From an uncultured Lachnospiraceae bacterium (GTDB taxonomy: Bacteria > Bacillota > Clostridia > Lachnospirales > Lachnospiraceae): DNA of 64,000 nt. The stretch covers positions 65,753 to 129,752 of the forward strand of contig CAJTYM010000003.1 in NCBI GenBank assembly GCA_910583835.1. Reading direction: 5' to 3'. The position numbers were made by a program, and so were the translations under genes. The notes beneath the pieces are model-generated. The model worked only from the letters and a program-made list of their open reading frames with translations. It searched no databases and was not told the DNA's origin. Below, one piece after another: positions 24,899 through 33,782 of the stretch (its first letter is position 1; each line of letters opens with the position of its first letter).

Positions 24899-25807
24899 TT
24901 ACTTATCTTTTAATCTAAGTCCCGCAAACATCTTTTTATTCTCTAAATATTGTCTCGGTATTTCATCCTTCTTATCTTCCAAAACACGTTTTGCCATATC
25001 TGAAGTATTGGGCGTTTTTTTCATTATTGTATTTCTTACCGTTTCTTCAAGATGTTTATTCGTTTCATAACCACCTATCAAATTTTCTCTTAACCTTTTT
25101 GCCTCGGCAACCAATGATGGATAGATAGTGGATTCACTTATGCCAATTATATCTAACTCTTCTTTCAGACTTTTAACATTATTGACGTTTATCGGAATTT
25201 CTCTAACGGAAAACTCTGGGTCTTTGTCTATCTCAACTTCTTTATAAAAAAAGATGAAATCTCCTTTTTGGCTTCGAATCCGTTCTGATAAATTGCAGCC
25301 ATTTATTAATACTGCCGAATCCAATCTCTTTTTCTCATCATTTTCTTTCCTGTAGAACGAGTTTATATCGTCGTTAATCAGAAAGGCTGCATTTGATTTC
25401 TCTGCATATATCAGATATATCACAGGACAGTTTCCATCTCCCTGCACTATATTTTCCAAAGCAAAATACAAGGCTACCAATGGGTTTTTCGTAACATCTA
25501 AGGCTCTGGTCGGAAAACCGTAATGCTGCAAAATATTTATCACACTGATTAAATTGCCAAATTCTACATCCTTAAAATAATCATAGCTTTTTTCTACAAA
25601 CTTGTATATGACATTCAATTCCTCTGACTTATCTTTATAAAACGGAACATCAGAATATTTCCTTTTATCCCTGTAAAATGACGGTAATAATTCCCAGCCT
25701 TGCCCGATTCCATTATTCTGCCCACGATAATAAATATTTTCGCTGGGAATTATAGATTTAAAGTTGAGAATTTCCTTTAGAAAATCTGAAATAGTACAAA
25801 TTGCCAT
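24899..25807 (-). CDS. FRG-domain protein
   Basis: A 302-residue protein with the FRG signature: YYRGQNNG near residue 27, then LQHYGFPTRALDVTKNPLVA near the middle. FRG proteins occur in phage-defence and toxin contexts, but the biochemical activity is not settled. The ATG at 25807 follows five bases after the stop of the 87-residue gene, so the two are an operon. The low GC content (many AT-rich codons) is unlike the flanking metabolic genes and fits horizontal gain. Confidence 0.85.
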   Translation of the reverse strand: MAICTISDFLKEILNFKSIIPSENIYYRGQNNGIGQGWELLPSFYRDKRKYSDVPFYKDKSEELNVIYKFVEKSYDYFKDVEFGNLISVINILQHYGFPTRALDVTKNPLVALYFALENIVQGDGNCPVIYLIYAEKSNAAFLINDDINSFYRKENDEKKRLDSAVLINGCNLSERIRSQKGDFIFFYKEVEIDKDPEFSVREIPINVNNVKSLKEELDIIGISESTIYPSLVAEAKRLRENLIGGYETNKHLEETVRNTIMKKTPNTSDMAKRVLEDKKDEIPRQYLENKKMFAGLRLKDK

Positions 25808-25812
25808 CTTAA

Positions 25813-26076
25813 TTACTTCTCTTTCATCTGTGTTAAAAATAATTCTTTAATTTCATAATTAGTGAAACCTATGTCTTTCATTAATTGAATCATCTGCATA
25901 GGTGACATATTAGATAAGGAATCCTGATTTTGTATATATCGGATTAAATCAACAAAACCATTCCATAATTCTGTATACTCCTTATCAATATCTGCATGTT
26001 CATACTTGTTATAAATTTGCATAATCCTATCTTCAAAGTCGTCTTGATCTTTTTGTACATTGATTTCACTAAACAT
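25813..26076 (-). CDS. Small acidic partner protein of the FRG gene
   Basis: An 87-residue, mainly helical, acidic protein (DFEDRIMQIYNKYEHADIDKEY; MSPMQMIQLMKDIGF). No domain was recognised. A small acidic gene directly before an FRG gene is compatible with an antitoxin or regulator, which is inference only. The start at 26076 is preceded by AGAGAGGGAAAA. Confidence 0.7.
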   Translation of the reverse strand: MFSEINVQKDQDDFEDRIMQIYNKYEHADIDKEYTELWNGFVDLIRYIQNQDSLSNMSPMQMIQLMKDIGFTNYEIKELFLTQMKEK

Positions 26077-26138
26077 AATTTTCCCTCTCTCTATTTTTAT
26101 TCAAAATTATACAGCAATCAGACTCAAGAATGCAATGA

Positions 26139-26164
26139 GGACCTTTAGATTTCTCTAAAAGTCC
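26139..26164. repeat. Hairpin downstream of the GGGtGRT gene
   Basis: GGACCTTTAGA (26139-26149) and TCTAAAAGTCC (26154-26164) pair with a four-base TTTC loop and one G-U pair. It lies just past the stop of the GGGtGRT gene and may mark its transcript end, though no clear T run follows on that strand. Confidence 0.4.
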
Positions 26165-26190
26165 CCAGATTATTGATTTAATAGGTATTC

Positions 26191-27201
26191 TTAGAACTTC
26201 CCAGCCTTCGCTGCTTCCTCCACGGAAACTGCCACTGCCACAGTAGCCCCTACCATCGGGTTATTGCCCATTCCGATAAGGCCCATCATCTCCACGTGAG
26301 CCGGAACGGAAGAAGAACCTGCGAACTGTGCATCGGAATGCATACGTCCCATCGTATCTGTCATACCGTAGGAAGCCGGTCCTGCCGCCATGTTGTCCGG
26401 GTGAAGCGTACGTCCCGTACCGCCGCCGGAGGCAACAGAGAAGTAATGCTTGCCTTGCTCGTTGCATTCTTTCTTGTATGTACCTGCAACTGGATGCTGG
26501 AAACGTGTAGGATTGGTGGAGTTACCAGTAATGGAAACGCCAACATTCTCATGATGCATGATAGCAACGCCTTCCTGGACATCGTCTGCACCGTAACATT
26601 TAACGGTTGCGCGCAGTCCGTCAGAGTATGCTTTCTCATATTCCACGTTCAGTTTTGCTTCCTTGTAGTCATATTTTGTCTCCACGAAAGTAAATCCGTT
26701 AATTCTGGAGATAATCTGCGCTGCGTCTTTGCCAAGTCCGTTCAAGATAACGCGCAGAGGTTTCTGACGTACCTTATTGGCCTTCTCAGCGATACCGATT
26801 GCACCTTCTGCTGCTGCAAAGGACTCATGTCCGGCCAGGAAGCAGAAGCACTCTGTCTCTTCCTCTAATAACATCTTACCAAGATTGCCATGCCCAAGAC
26901 CAACTTTTCTGTGGTCTGCCACGGAACCTGGGATACAGAAAGCCTGAAGGCCCTCTCCGATAGCTGCCGCTGCATCTGCTGCCCTCTTAGCGCCTTTCTT
27001 GATAGCGATTGCAGCGCCTACCGTGTAAGCCCAGCAAGCGTTCTCAAAGCAGATAGGCTGAATCTTCTTAACCTGCTCGTATACGTCAAGCCCAGCATCT
27101 TTGGTGATTTTCTCAGCTTCTTCAATGGAGCTGATTCCATAACTATTTAATACAGAATTGATTTGGTCAATCCTTCTTTCATATGATTCAAATAAAGCCA
27201 T
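26191..27201 (-). CDS. GGGtGRT protein
   Basis: A 336-residue protein with the defining run SGGGTGRTLHPDN followed by MAAGPASYGMTDTMGRMHSD, which identifies the GGGtGRT family of anaerobic bacteria. Its function is not known to me, but the gene is regularly next to a NifU-like Fe-S scaffold, as here. Conserved Cys residues (ENACWAYT, TECFCFLAGHE) suggest a metal or cofactor role. The ATG at 27201 follows AAGGAGAACG, 20 bases after the upstream stop at 27221. Confidence 0.9.
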   Translation of the reverse strand: MALFESYERRIDQINSVLNSYGISSIEEAEKITKDAGLDVYEQVKKIQPICFENACWAYTVGAAIAIKKGAKRAADAAAAIGEGLQAFCIPGSVADHRKVGLGHGNLGKMLLEEETECFCFLAGHESFAAAEGAIGIAEKANKVRQKPLRVILNGLGKDAAQIISRINGFTFVETKYDYKEAKLNVEYEKAYSDGLRATVKCYGADDVQEGVAIMHHENVGVSITGNSTNPTRFQHPVAGTYKKECNEQGKHYFSVASGGGTGRTLHPDNMAAGPASYGMTDTMGRMHSDAQFAGSSSVPAHVEMMGLIGMGNNPMVGATVAVAVSVEEAAKAGKF

Positions 27202-27220
27202 TGTATTCGTTCTCCTTTCC

Positions 27221-27913
27221 TTACTCTTGTCTTGGGTCGATAATCTTAGCAGCATCTGCTACACGGCCATACTGTCCTTTTGCTTTCTCCCAAGCAGTGT
27301 TCGGATCATCGCCTTTTTTGATAAAGTCAGTCATTTTGCCAAGGCTTACAAACTGATAACCGATTACTTCGTTATCTGCATCTAAAGCGATGCCGGTAAC
27401 ATAGCCTTCTGCCATTTCCAGGTAACGAACACCTTTTTCTTTGGTTGCATACATGGTTCCAACCTGAGAACGAAGCCCTTTTCCTAAGTCTTCCAGACCG
27501 GCGCCCACTGCCAGTCCGTCATCAGAGAATGCACTCTGAGTACGTCCATAGACAATCTGTAAGAACAGCTCTCTCATTGCTGTGTTAATTGCATCGCATA
27601 CAAGGTCTGTATTCAATGCTTCCAGAATCGTCTTGCCTTGCAGAATCTCTGCTGCCATAGCTGCAGAATGGGTCATGCCGGAACAGCCGATGGTCTCTAC
27701 CAAAGCTTCCTCAATTACACCATTTTTTACATTCAAGGAAAGCTTGCAGGCACCCTGCTGCGGTGCACACCAGCCTACGCCATGTGTAAAACCGGAAATA
27801 TCTTCAATTTTCTTAGAATGAACCCATTTGCCTTCTTCCGGAATTGGAGCGGGTTCATGTTTTGCGCCCTTAGCTACAGGACACATGTTTTCGACTTCCT
27901 TAGTGTAAATCAT
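27221..27913 (-). CDS. NifU-like iron-sulfur cluster assembly scaffold
   Basis: A 230-residue protein with the NifU/IscU-type core: GWCAPQQGACKL, ETIGCSGMTHSAAMAAEIL and the third region NTDLVCDAINTAMREL. The cysteines would hold a nascent cluster. A C-terminal extension beyond the usual 130-residue scaffold is typical of the clostridial form. The ATG at 27913 follows AAAGGAGTC. It pairs with the GGGtGRT gene, which suggests joint work in Fe-S metabolism. Confidence 0.88.
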   Translation of the reverse strand: MIYTKEVENMCPVAKGAKHEPAPIPEEGKWVHSKKIEDISGFTHGVGWCAPQQGACKLSLNVKNGVIEEALVETIGCSGMTHSAAMAAEILQGKTILEALNTDLVCDAINTAMRELFLQIVYGRTQSAFSDDGLAVGAGLEDLGKGLRSQVGTMYATKEKGVRYLEMAEGYVTGIALDADNEVIGYQFVSLGKMTDFIKKGDDPNTAWEKAKGQYGRVADAAKIIDPRQE

Positions 27914-28100
27914 TTTAAGACTCCTTTCAATATATACAAATTTTTCTGTATGAAAGGCAAGATATGTATATCACAATGCAAAACTAAGCCATAGCTCACG
28001 GCTTATGCCTCTCACACACCTAAGCATATTTAATCATATTTTGTCTAAATAGTCCAGTGTTTTCCATATAAAATTGCAAAATATGGGAACTCAAAAAAAC

Positions 28101-28460
28101 CACGGAAATCAATTTTCAAAATATCCTCACATCTATCAACATATCTTTATTCTGCCGTATGCTGCATATACCCACACGAACAGGACAGCGCTTCGGCAAA
28201 CTAACTGCTAACTGCGACCAAGCCCCTCAGGAGAGCCCTCGTGTCAGGTCTTAGCAGGAGGAAAGCAAATGCGAAGCATTTCTGGAATGCTTTCCGACGA
28301 CATGGCAGGTGGCGCAAAGCGACGCGTGCCAATACCATAAGCAGTGGATTTTGCCTTCGCTAAAAACGTCCTTGAATCGTTCGCTTTGGGTATATGCAGC
28401 TCCGGCAGTATGTAGATATCTTTATATTCCATAAGGATATTTTGAAAATTGATTTCCGTG
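28101..28460. mobile_element. MITE-like foldback element with terminal inverted repeats
   Basis: Perfect 27-bp inverted repeats begin with CACGGAAATC at both ends (28101-28127 and 28434-28460). Imperfect pairing continues inward for about 40 more bases on each side, including GCTGCATATACCCA and its complement. AAAAAAC occurs directly outside both ends (28094-28100 and 28461-28467), as a possible 7-bp target duplication, though the tract is A-rich. The centre holds GGAAAGCA...TGCTTTCC and GGCA...TGCC hairpins. No transposase is encoded. The rest of the 27914-28541 gap holds only the upstream regions of the flanking genes. Confidence 0.65.
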
Positions 28461-28541
28461 AAAAAACCTGGCGTTACTTGATTCTCTAAGAGATTGCAGA
28501 TATAATATACGATAAAAGTTTCTAAAGCGGAGGATAAGATT

Positions 28542-31208
28542 ATGAAATGGAAGAAATTGACCGCATTCATCCTGGCGGCAATGATACTGTGCCAGCAAAA
28601 TATAGGGCACTGGACCATGCAGGTTCATGCCGCCACAGAATGCGACAGTGTGGAAACGCCCCTGGAAAAAGACACACGCGAGTATTTGCAAAAAGATGCT
28701 GATATGCTGCCCGACCTGGAACAAGATACATATGGGCAAATACCGAAAGACGATGAACTGCAGCCTGACCAGGAGACAGAATCCGAGGTTAAGCCTGAAC
28801 CTCTTAAGGAACAGGATGATAATGATGAAAATTCTTATGAAGCTGCAGAACAATCTTTTGCCGCGCTGGTAGATGACCACGATGTCTATGCTTTGTTATA
28901 CCATTGCGAATCCTATGATATCCGCAAAGCTCCCGCTGCCGATTCCGGCTCGGAAGCCACAATCCTCACAGGACATCTGGTACGCCTGACAGGGATAGCG
29001 TTTGCGGCTGGGGAACTCTGGTATCAGGCAGAGGCAATGGTAAACGGCGCTGCCTATCACGGATACATTGAAGAGGCTTACCTGATATCTGCCGATGAGG
29101 GGCTGAAAGAATGGAAAGACTCCATGGATAACGCCAGCCCTCAGCGAAACACGCCTTTTTTCAGCACGACCAGAAGCAGCGCCAATTTAAATGCATTTCC
29201 AGCCAGCTACCGGCCATACATACAAGCGCTGCTCAAGGCGCATCCCAACTGGACCTTTGTGCCGATGAATACAAACCTGAACTGGAATACCGTGATACAG
29301 CAGGAAATGACTCCCGCCAGAAATCTGGTGCCTTTAGACAGCATGGAAAGCTGGAAAATGTCGAATCAGGTGCTGAGCGCCCCTTACTGGGTGCAGGCCA
29401 GTGAATCCATTGTCCGCTACTATATAGACCCCAGGAATTTTTTAAATGAGGACTCCGTCTTCCAGTTTGAGATGCTGTCCTTTAATTCCGCCTGCCATAC
29501 GGAAGCCGGGGTTAAGACCATTCTTAAAAACACTTTTATGGCAAATGCCACGCTGGAAAACGGCCTAAGCTATGCCCAGAATTTTATGGAAATCGGCAAG
29601 ACCTTGAATGTCAGCCCCTACCATCTGGCAAGCCGGGTACGCCAGGAACAAGGCAATGACGGAAGTTCACCCCTGATTTCAGGAACTTACCCCGGTTATG
29701 AGGGACTTTACAATTATTATAACATTCTTGCTTCCGGGACAACCTATGAGGAGATTATCAGAAATGGTCTCGAGGAAGCCCGGGCAGCCGGCTGGACCAC
29801 CCGCTACGCCGCACTGTTTGGCGGCTCACAGAAGGTGAGCAACAATTATATTAAAATAGGGCAAAATACCTTATACCTGCAGAAATTCGATGTGGACAAC
29901 TCTGATGGGAATCTGTACTGGCATCAGTACATGCAGAATCTTTTAGCTGCGGATAACGAAGGAAAAAGCGTGAAAAAAGGCTATGCGAATATGGGCGTTT
30001 TGAATAATTCCTTTCTGTTCCGCGTCCCCGTCTACCAGAACATGCCGGCTTCGCCATGTCAGCTGCCAGTTGACAGCCTGGCAGCGCCCTCCTTGAGCGT
30101 TTCGATATCCGGTTTTCAGAAAATAACGCTCAAATGGAAAGAAATCCCTGGAGCACAGGGTTATCAGATTTACCGTTCTGCCAAAGCGAACAAAGGATTT
30201 AAGAAAGTCGGCACTATCTCCTCCGGGGGAACCGTTTCCTGGGCAGACAGCGTAGGCTTCAACAAAACCTACTACTACAAAATCAGAAGCTACCGCCATT
30301 TTAATGGCATCGACATATACTCGCCCTACTCTTCCGTGAAGAAAGCCAGCACCAAGCTGTCTTCCCCTAAAATAGCTTCCCTGACCTTATCTTCCCAGCA
30401 AAAGATAACCGTCAAATGGGAGAAAATGAAGGGCGTAACCGGCTACCGCATTTACCGCAAGACCGGAAAATCCGGGACCTACAAAGCAATTAAGAAACTA
30501 AAGGGCGCAAATACCGCAAGCTATGCAGATAAGGACATTTCGCCAAACAACACTTATTATTACAAGATACGCGCCTATAAGACGGTCGGCAAGAAAGAAT
30601 ATTATTCTCCTTATTCCAATGTCATTGCCAGCCAGACAACCCTCTCAAAGCCAACCATCCGTTCAGTGAGCGCCGTATCTCCCACCAAAGCCAAGCTGTC
30701 CTGGAAGAAAACAGCGGGCGCGCAGGGATACCAGATTTACCGGGCAGTCTCCTACAAGGGCAAATATTCCAGGGTCAGGACGGTTACCAAAGGAAGCCTT
30801 CAAAGCTGTACCGATACGAACCTGACGCCCAACAAAACATATTATTATAAGATACGTGCCTACCGGACTGTGAACAAAACTACAAAATACTCTAAATTTT
30901 CATCCGTTACCAGCATTACCCCCTGCCTGCAAGCCCCGGAAATGATATCCATTTCCGCAATATCCACAGACAGGGCCAAAATATCCTGGCAAAAAGCTGA
31001 TGGCGCACAGGGATACCGCCTTTACCGTGCCGCTTCCAGAAAAGGTCCCTATAAGCTTGTAAAGACCACCTCTGGCAGTTCCTATACGGATACCGGGCTT
31101 GCCAAGGGGAAAACTTATTACTACAAAGTAAGGGCTTATGTAAAAGTTTCCGGCTCTTACCGTTATTCCGGGTACTCAAATCCCTGGTCCGTGCAGACGA
31201 AAAAGTAA
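28542..31208 (+). CDS. Secreted LytG-like N-acetylglucosaminidase with four fibronectin type III-like repeats
   Basis: An 888-residue protein. A signal peptide (about 1-31, ending VHAA) is followed by an acidic linker, an SH3-like region (about 110-185), and a glucosaminidase domain (about 215-500, with ASRVRQEQGNDGSSPL containing the expected catalytic Glu region and YPGYEGLYNYYNI). Four fibronectin type III-like repeats of about 95 residues each, with recurring GYQIYR and TYYYKIRAY, fill the C-terminal 385 residues. It should cut the peptidoglycan glycan strand at the cell surface, with the repeats as spacers or binding modules. The ATG follows GCGGAGGATAAG. The foldback element at 28101-28460 lies about 80 bases upstream and may affect its expression. 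Confidence 0.88.
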   Translation: MKWKKLTAFILAAMILCQQNIGHWTMQVHAATECDSVETPLEKDTREYLQKDADMLPDLEQDTYGQIPKDDELQPDQETESEVKPEPLKEQDDNDENSYEAAEQSFAALVDDHDVYALLYHCESYDIRKAPAADSGSEATILTGHLVRLTGIAFAAGELWYQAEAMVNGAAYHGYIEEAYLISADEGLKEWKDSMDNASPQRNTPFFSTTRSSANLNAFPASYRPYIQALLKAHPNWTFVPMNTNLNWNTVIQQEMTPARNLVPLDSMESWKMSNQVLSAPYWVQASESIVRYYIDPRNFLNEDSVFQFEMLSFNSACHTEAGVKTILKNTFMANATLENGLSYAQNFMEIGKTLNVSPYHLASRVRQEQGNDGSSPLISGTYPGYEGLYNYYNILASGTTYEEIIRNGLEEARAAGWTTRYAALFGGSQKVSNNYIKIGQNTLYLQKFDVDNSDGNLYWHQYMQNLLAADNEGKSVKKGYANMGVLNNSFLFRVPVYQNMPASPCQLPVDSLAAPSLSVSISGFQKITLKWKEIPGAQGYQIYRSAKANKGFKKVGTISSGGTVSWADSVGFNKTYYYKIRSYRHFNGIDIYSPYSSVKKASTKLSSPKIASLTLSSQQKITVKWEKMKGVTGYRIYRKTGKSGTYKAIKKLKGANTASYADKDISPNNTYYYKIRAYKTVGKKEYYSPYSNVIASQTTLSKPTIRSVSAVSPTKAKLSWKKTAGAQGYQIYRAVSYKGKYSRVRTVTKGSLQSCTDTNLTPNKTYYYKIRAYRTVNKTTKYSKFSSVTSITPCLQAPEMISISAISTDRAKISWQKADGAQGYRLYRAASRKGPYKLVKTTSGSSYTDTGLAKGKTYYYKVRAYVKVSGSYRYSGYSNPWSVQTKK

Positions 31209-31234
31209 AGGAAACGCTGCTTTCATCAACGCTT

Positions 31235-32818
31235 TTATTCCATAACCTCCATACGGTTAAAGGAGAGAGAAGCTATCGTGGCTCCGGCAAAGGTAAGGAT
31301 GCCCATCACGAGAATCATCAGGAAAAAGCCAACTTCCATGCTGACTAGCAAGCCGCCTGACACTGCAGCCACAGCCGCAATGCCGATGGCAAATCCCTGG
31401 AAAAGCATTCTCACCATGGTACGCCCAAAATTGCCGAACAAGTTTCCAATCAAGACATCTGCCACCATATTGTAATAAAGCTTGTTGGCATTCAGGCAGA
31501 TATACAAAAGCACCGTCAGGACAGTCATTGCCGGGCTAAGCCCAAGAATTACAGCTCCCGGCAATGTCACCAGAATGCCGTCTGCCAATGCCCGCATGTG
31601 CTCAATCTTGGTAGCATACCATACTTTCTTCAATGGGCTGTCAGGAATCAGGTATGTATAAGGATTCTCCAATTCTTTCGACCACTTGGTGGCATAGCCG
31701 CTGAAAACAAAGACCACATAGCTTACCACCACAGGAACGATAAAGATTTTTCCTGCCCCGAACTCGCTGACTGCATCATTAAAATAAGAGATTACTGCAA
31801 TCGCTACGCCAAGCCCGAAACACAGCAGCGTATTCCAGCCAAAAATAAAGGTGGGGTTTTTCTTATATTCCAACATCTGCCGGAAATAGATGGCCTTGGC
31901 ATAAGCGCCTTTGTATTCCACAGTCGCCTCGCGCAGCTTGTTCTTTTTTTTCCAGGGGATGTTGGCGATGCCTTTCTTCTGATTCTCCCGCATCTTCTGG
32001 TAGTCGTCCGCAAATTTCATCGCATCTTCGTAATATTCCCCGGTGCATTTCATTTTCCGGGCAAACAGAAACATGCCAATGACAGAGACAAGATATAATG
32101 CCGTGCCAATCAGGCTGAACGTGTCAGGTCCCAGGAACACCAGCCTGGTCGCGGCAACATTCCAGCCCACAATGGGCACAAGCTGTATCACCGGCATAGC
32201 AAAATATTCGCTGACCAAGGCGAAAGACGGCTCTCCATTTATCAGCTTAAACAAAGCCGTCCCGGCTATCACTGCCATAAACAGATACATCACCACCGGC
32301 AGACGCTTGAAAAATTTCTCCCCGAAATACTCATTGCCAAAGCAGAAAATGATAATCGCGGCTTCCAGGATGCTCTCAAATACCACAAAAAACAGGAAAT
32401 AGACCGCCAGCTGCCAGGCTGAAATGTGGAACCAAAGCCCACCGAAAACCACAATCAGAATGCCAATCACAATATTGCCGATAAATGACTTCACGCCCTC
32501 AAACATCAATACCATCTTAGGGCTGACCGGCGCGGAAAACACAAAATGCACCTCGCTTGGACGGAACAAAAGCCCCTTCCTTTTGGAATAACTGATAATA
32601 TTTCCCGGAATCATGGCAAAGATAATAATCGAGAGCACCGCTACGATATTTTCCGGCGTACCAAAATTGCCCTCCTCTATCATCATGCCAAAGCTAAATC
32701 CCATCATCAGCAGATATCCCACGGCAAATACCAGCCAAATATACGTGGCAGGGCGTTTGAGCGCGCGTTTGATATTGTTGATAACGGTCCGCTTATAAAG
32801 ATAAACCAGCCCTCTCAT
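31235..32818 (-). CDS. ABC exporter permease subunit
   Basis: A 527-residue membrane protein with about twelve hydrophobic helices in two clusters separated by a charged loop (KFADDYQKMRENQKKGIANIP). It fits the large clostridial 'putative ABC exporter' permease family. The ATG at 32818 overlaps the stop of the ATPase gene (ATGA), so the two form one transporter. The cargo is unknown. Confidence 0.85.
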   Translation of the reverse strand: MRGLVYLYKRTVINNIKRALKRPATYIWLVFAVGYLLMMGFSFGMMIEEGNFGTPENIVAVLSIIIFAMIPGNIISYSKRKGLLFRPSEVHFVFSAPVSPKMVLMFEGVKSFIGNIVIGILIVVFGGLWFHISAWQLAVYFLFFVVFESILEAAIIIFCFGNEYFGEKFFKRLPVVMYLFMAVIAGTALFKLINGEPSFALVSEYFAMPVIQLVPIVGWNVAATRLVFLGPDTFSLIGTALYLVSVIGMFLFARKMKCTGEYYEDAMKFADDYQKMRENQKKGIANIPWKKKNKLREATVEYKGAYAKAIYFRQMLEYKKNPTFIFGWNTLLCFGLGVAIAVISYFNDAVSEFGAGKIFIVPVVVSYVVFVFSGYATKWSKELENPYTYLIPDSPLKKVWYATKIEHMRALADGILVTLPGAVILGLSPAMTVLTVLLYICLNANKLYYNMVADVLIGNLFGNFGRTMVRMLFQGFAIGIAAVAAVSGGLLVSMEVGFFLMILVMGILTFAGATIASLSFNRMEVME

Positions 32819-33516
32819 TGCGCATCACCGCCTCCCGTAATCTCAAAGAACAGTTCCTCAATGTCCGCATCCTTTTGCTGCTGCCGGTCAAATGTCCCTA
32901 TAATCTTCCCTTTCTGCATGATGAACACAAGGTCCCAGAGGTCTTTGACCATCTCCAGCATGTGCGTGCTGATGAGCACGGTAACGCCCTGCTCTTTCAG
33001 TTCCAGCACCACCTCTTTCAGTTCCTTGATTGCCGCCGGGTCCAAACCGACCATCGGCTCATCCAACAGGATAACCTTGGGCTTGATGGCAAGGGCGCAG
33101 CAGATGCTTACTTTCTGCATCATTCCTTTGGAAAGCTCCCGCCCCAGCTTTTTCTGCTTATCATCCAGTTCAAAACGATGGAGAAGCTGTTCAATCTCCT
33201 CCTCCGTAACCTGGGAATCGTAGGCACGTCTGACATATTCTATATGTTCACGCACCGTTAAGGCATCAAACATTGCCGGAACCTCCGGGACATAGCCAAA
33301 CACCCGTTTCGCCTCCAGCGACCTCGCCGGCATACGCTCAATACCAACGCCGCCCTGGTAACGCAAAAGCCCCGCGATGCTCTTGATAATCGTAGATTTG
33401 CCAGCGCCATTGGGACCTAAGAGAATGCCCACCTGCCCGGTTGGCACGGTAAAACTCACATGGTCCACAGCAAGATATTTCCCATACTTTTTTGTCAATT
33501 CCTGAATCTCCAGCAT
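32815..33516 (-). CDS. ABC exporter ATP-binding subunit
   Basis: A 233-residue ATPase with Walker A GPNGAGKST, signature LSKGMMQK, Walker B VILLDEPMVGLD and a switch His in ISTHML. The LSKGM signature is typical of ABC-2 type exporters. I chose the ATG at 33516 after AAAGGAGAGAG over an in-frame start at 33555. It pairs with the permease encoded directly downstream. Confidence 0.92.
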   Translation of the reverse strand: MLEIQELTKKYGKYLAVDHVSFTVPTGQVGILLGPNGAGKSTIIKSIAGLLRYQGGVGIERMPARSLEAKRVFGYVPEVPAMFDALTVREHIEYVRRAYDSQVTEEEIEQLLHRFELDDKQKKLGRELSKGMMQKVSICCALAIKPKVILLDEPMVGLDPAAIKELKEVVLELKEQGVTVLISTHMLEMVKDLWDLVFIMQKGKIIGTFDRQQQKDADIEELFFEITGGGDAQ

Positions 33517-33580
33517 AACTCTCTCCTTTAACTGCTTATAAGCCAAAAATACCACACGTCTACTGTATTACTCCTTTAAT

Positions 33581-33609
33581 ACAATAGTACATGTGATATT
33601 TTTTGTCAA
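33581..33609 (-). promoter_or_regulatory. Promoter of the ABC exporter with a dyad around its start
   Basis: TTGACA (33609-33604) and TATTGT (33586-33581) are 17 bases apart on the minus strand. A dyad of the form TACTGTATTA...TAATACAATAGTA covers about 33561-33589, across the -10 and start region. GntR/YtrA-type repressors bind sites of similar look, but no such gene is adjacent. Confidence 0.6.
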
Positions 33610-33710
33610 CCTTTTTTAAATATAATTAATGTTCTACTGTAACCTCAGGTTCTGATTTATGCTGAACTTGTATAAAAATCTCAGACGCCTGATTGAATTA
33701 GTAATTTTCT

Positions 33711-33782
33711 GCAATCCCATTTTTGTTCTTTTAAATGGAGTTAATGTTTTTCGGCAATCTCATTTTTGTTCTTATAGATGGA
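33711..33782. repeat. Short tandem duplication at the end of the nucleotidyltransferase-like gene
   Basis: Bases 33711-33739 and 33754-33782 are near-identical copies (GCAATCcCATTTTTGTTCTT then ATGGA), offset by 43 bases. The right copy is the 3' end of the gene at 33741-34406; the left copy lies outside it. The gap to the ABC exporter holds nothing else apart from its promoter. Confidence 0.7.

Noticed and set aside
28244..28618. Minus-strand 124-codon open frame
   Set aside because: It runs through the foldback element and into the start of the glucosaminidase gene on the other strand; no ribosome site, so treated as non-coding.
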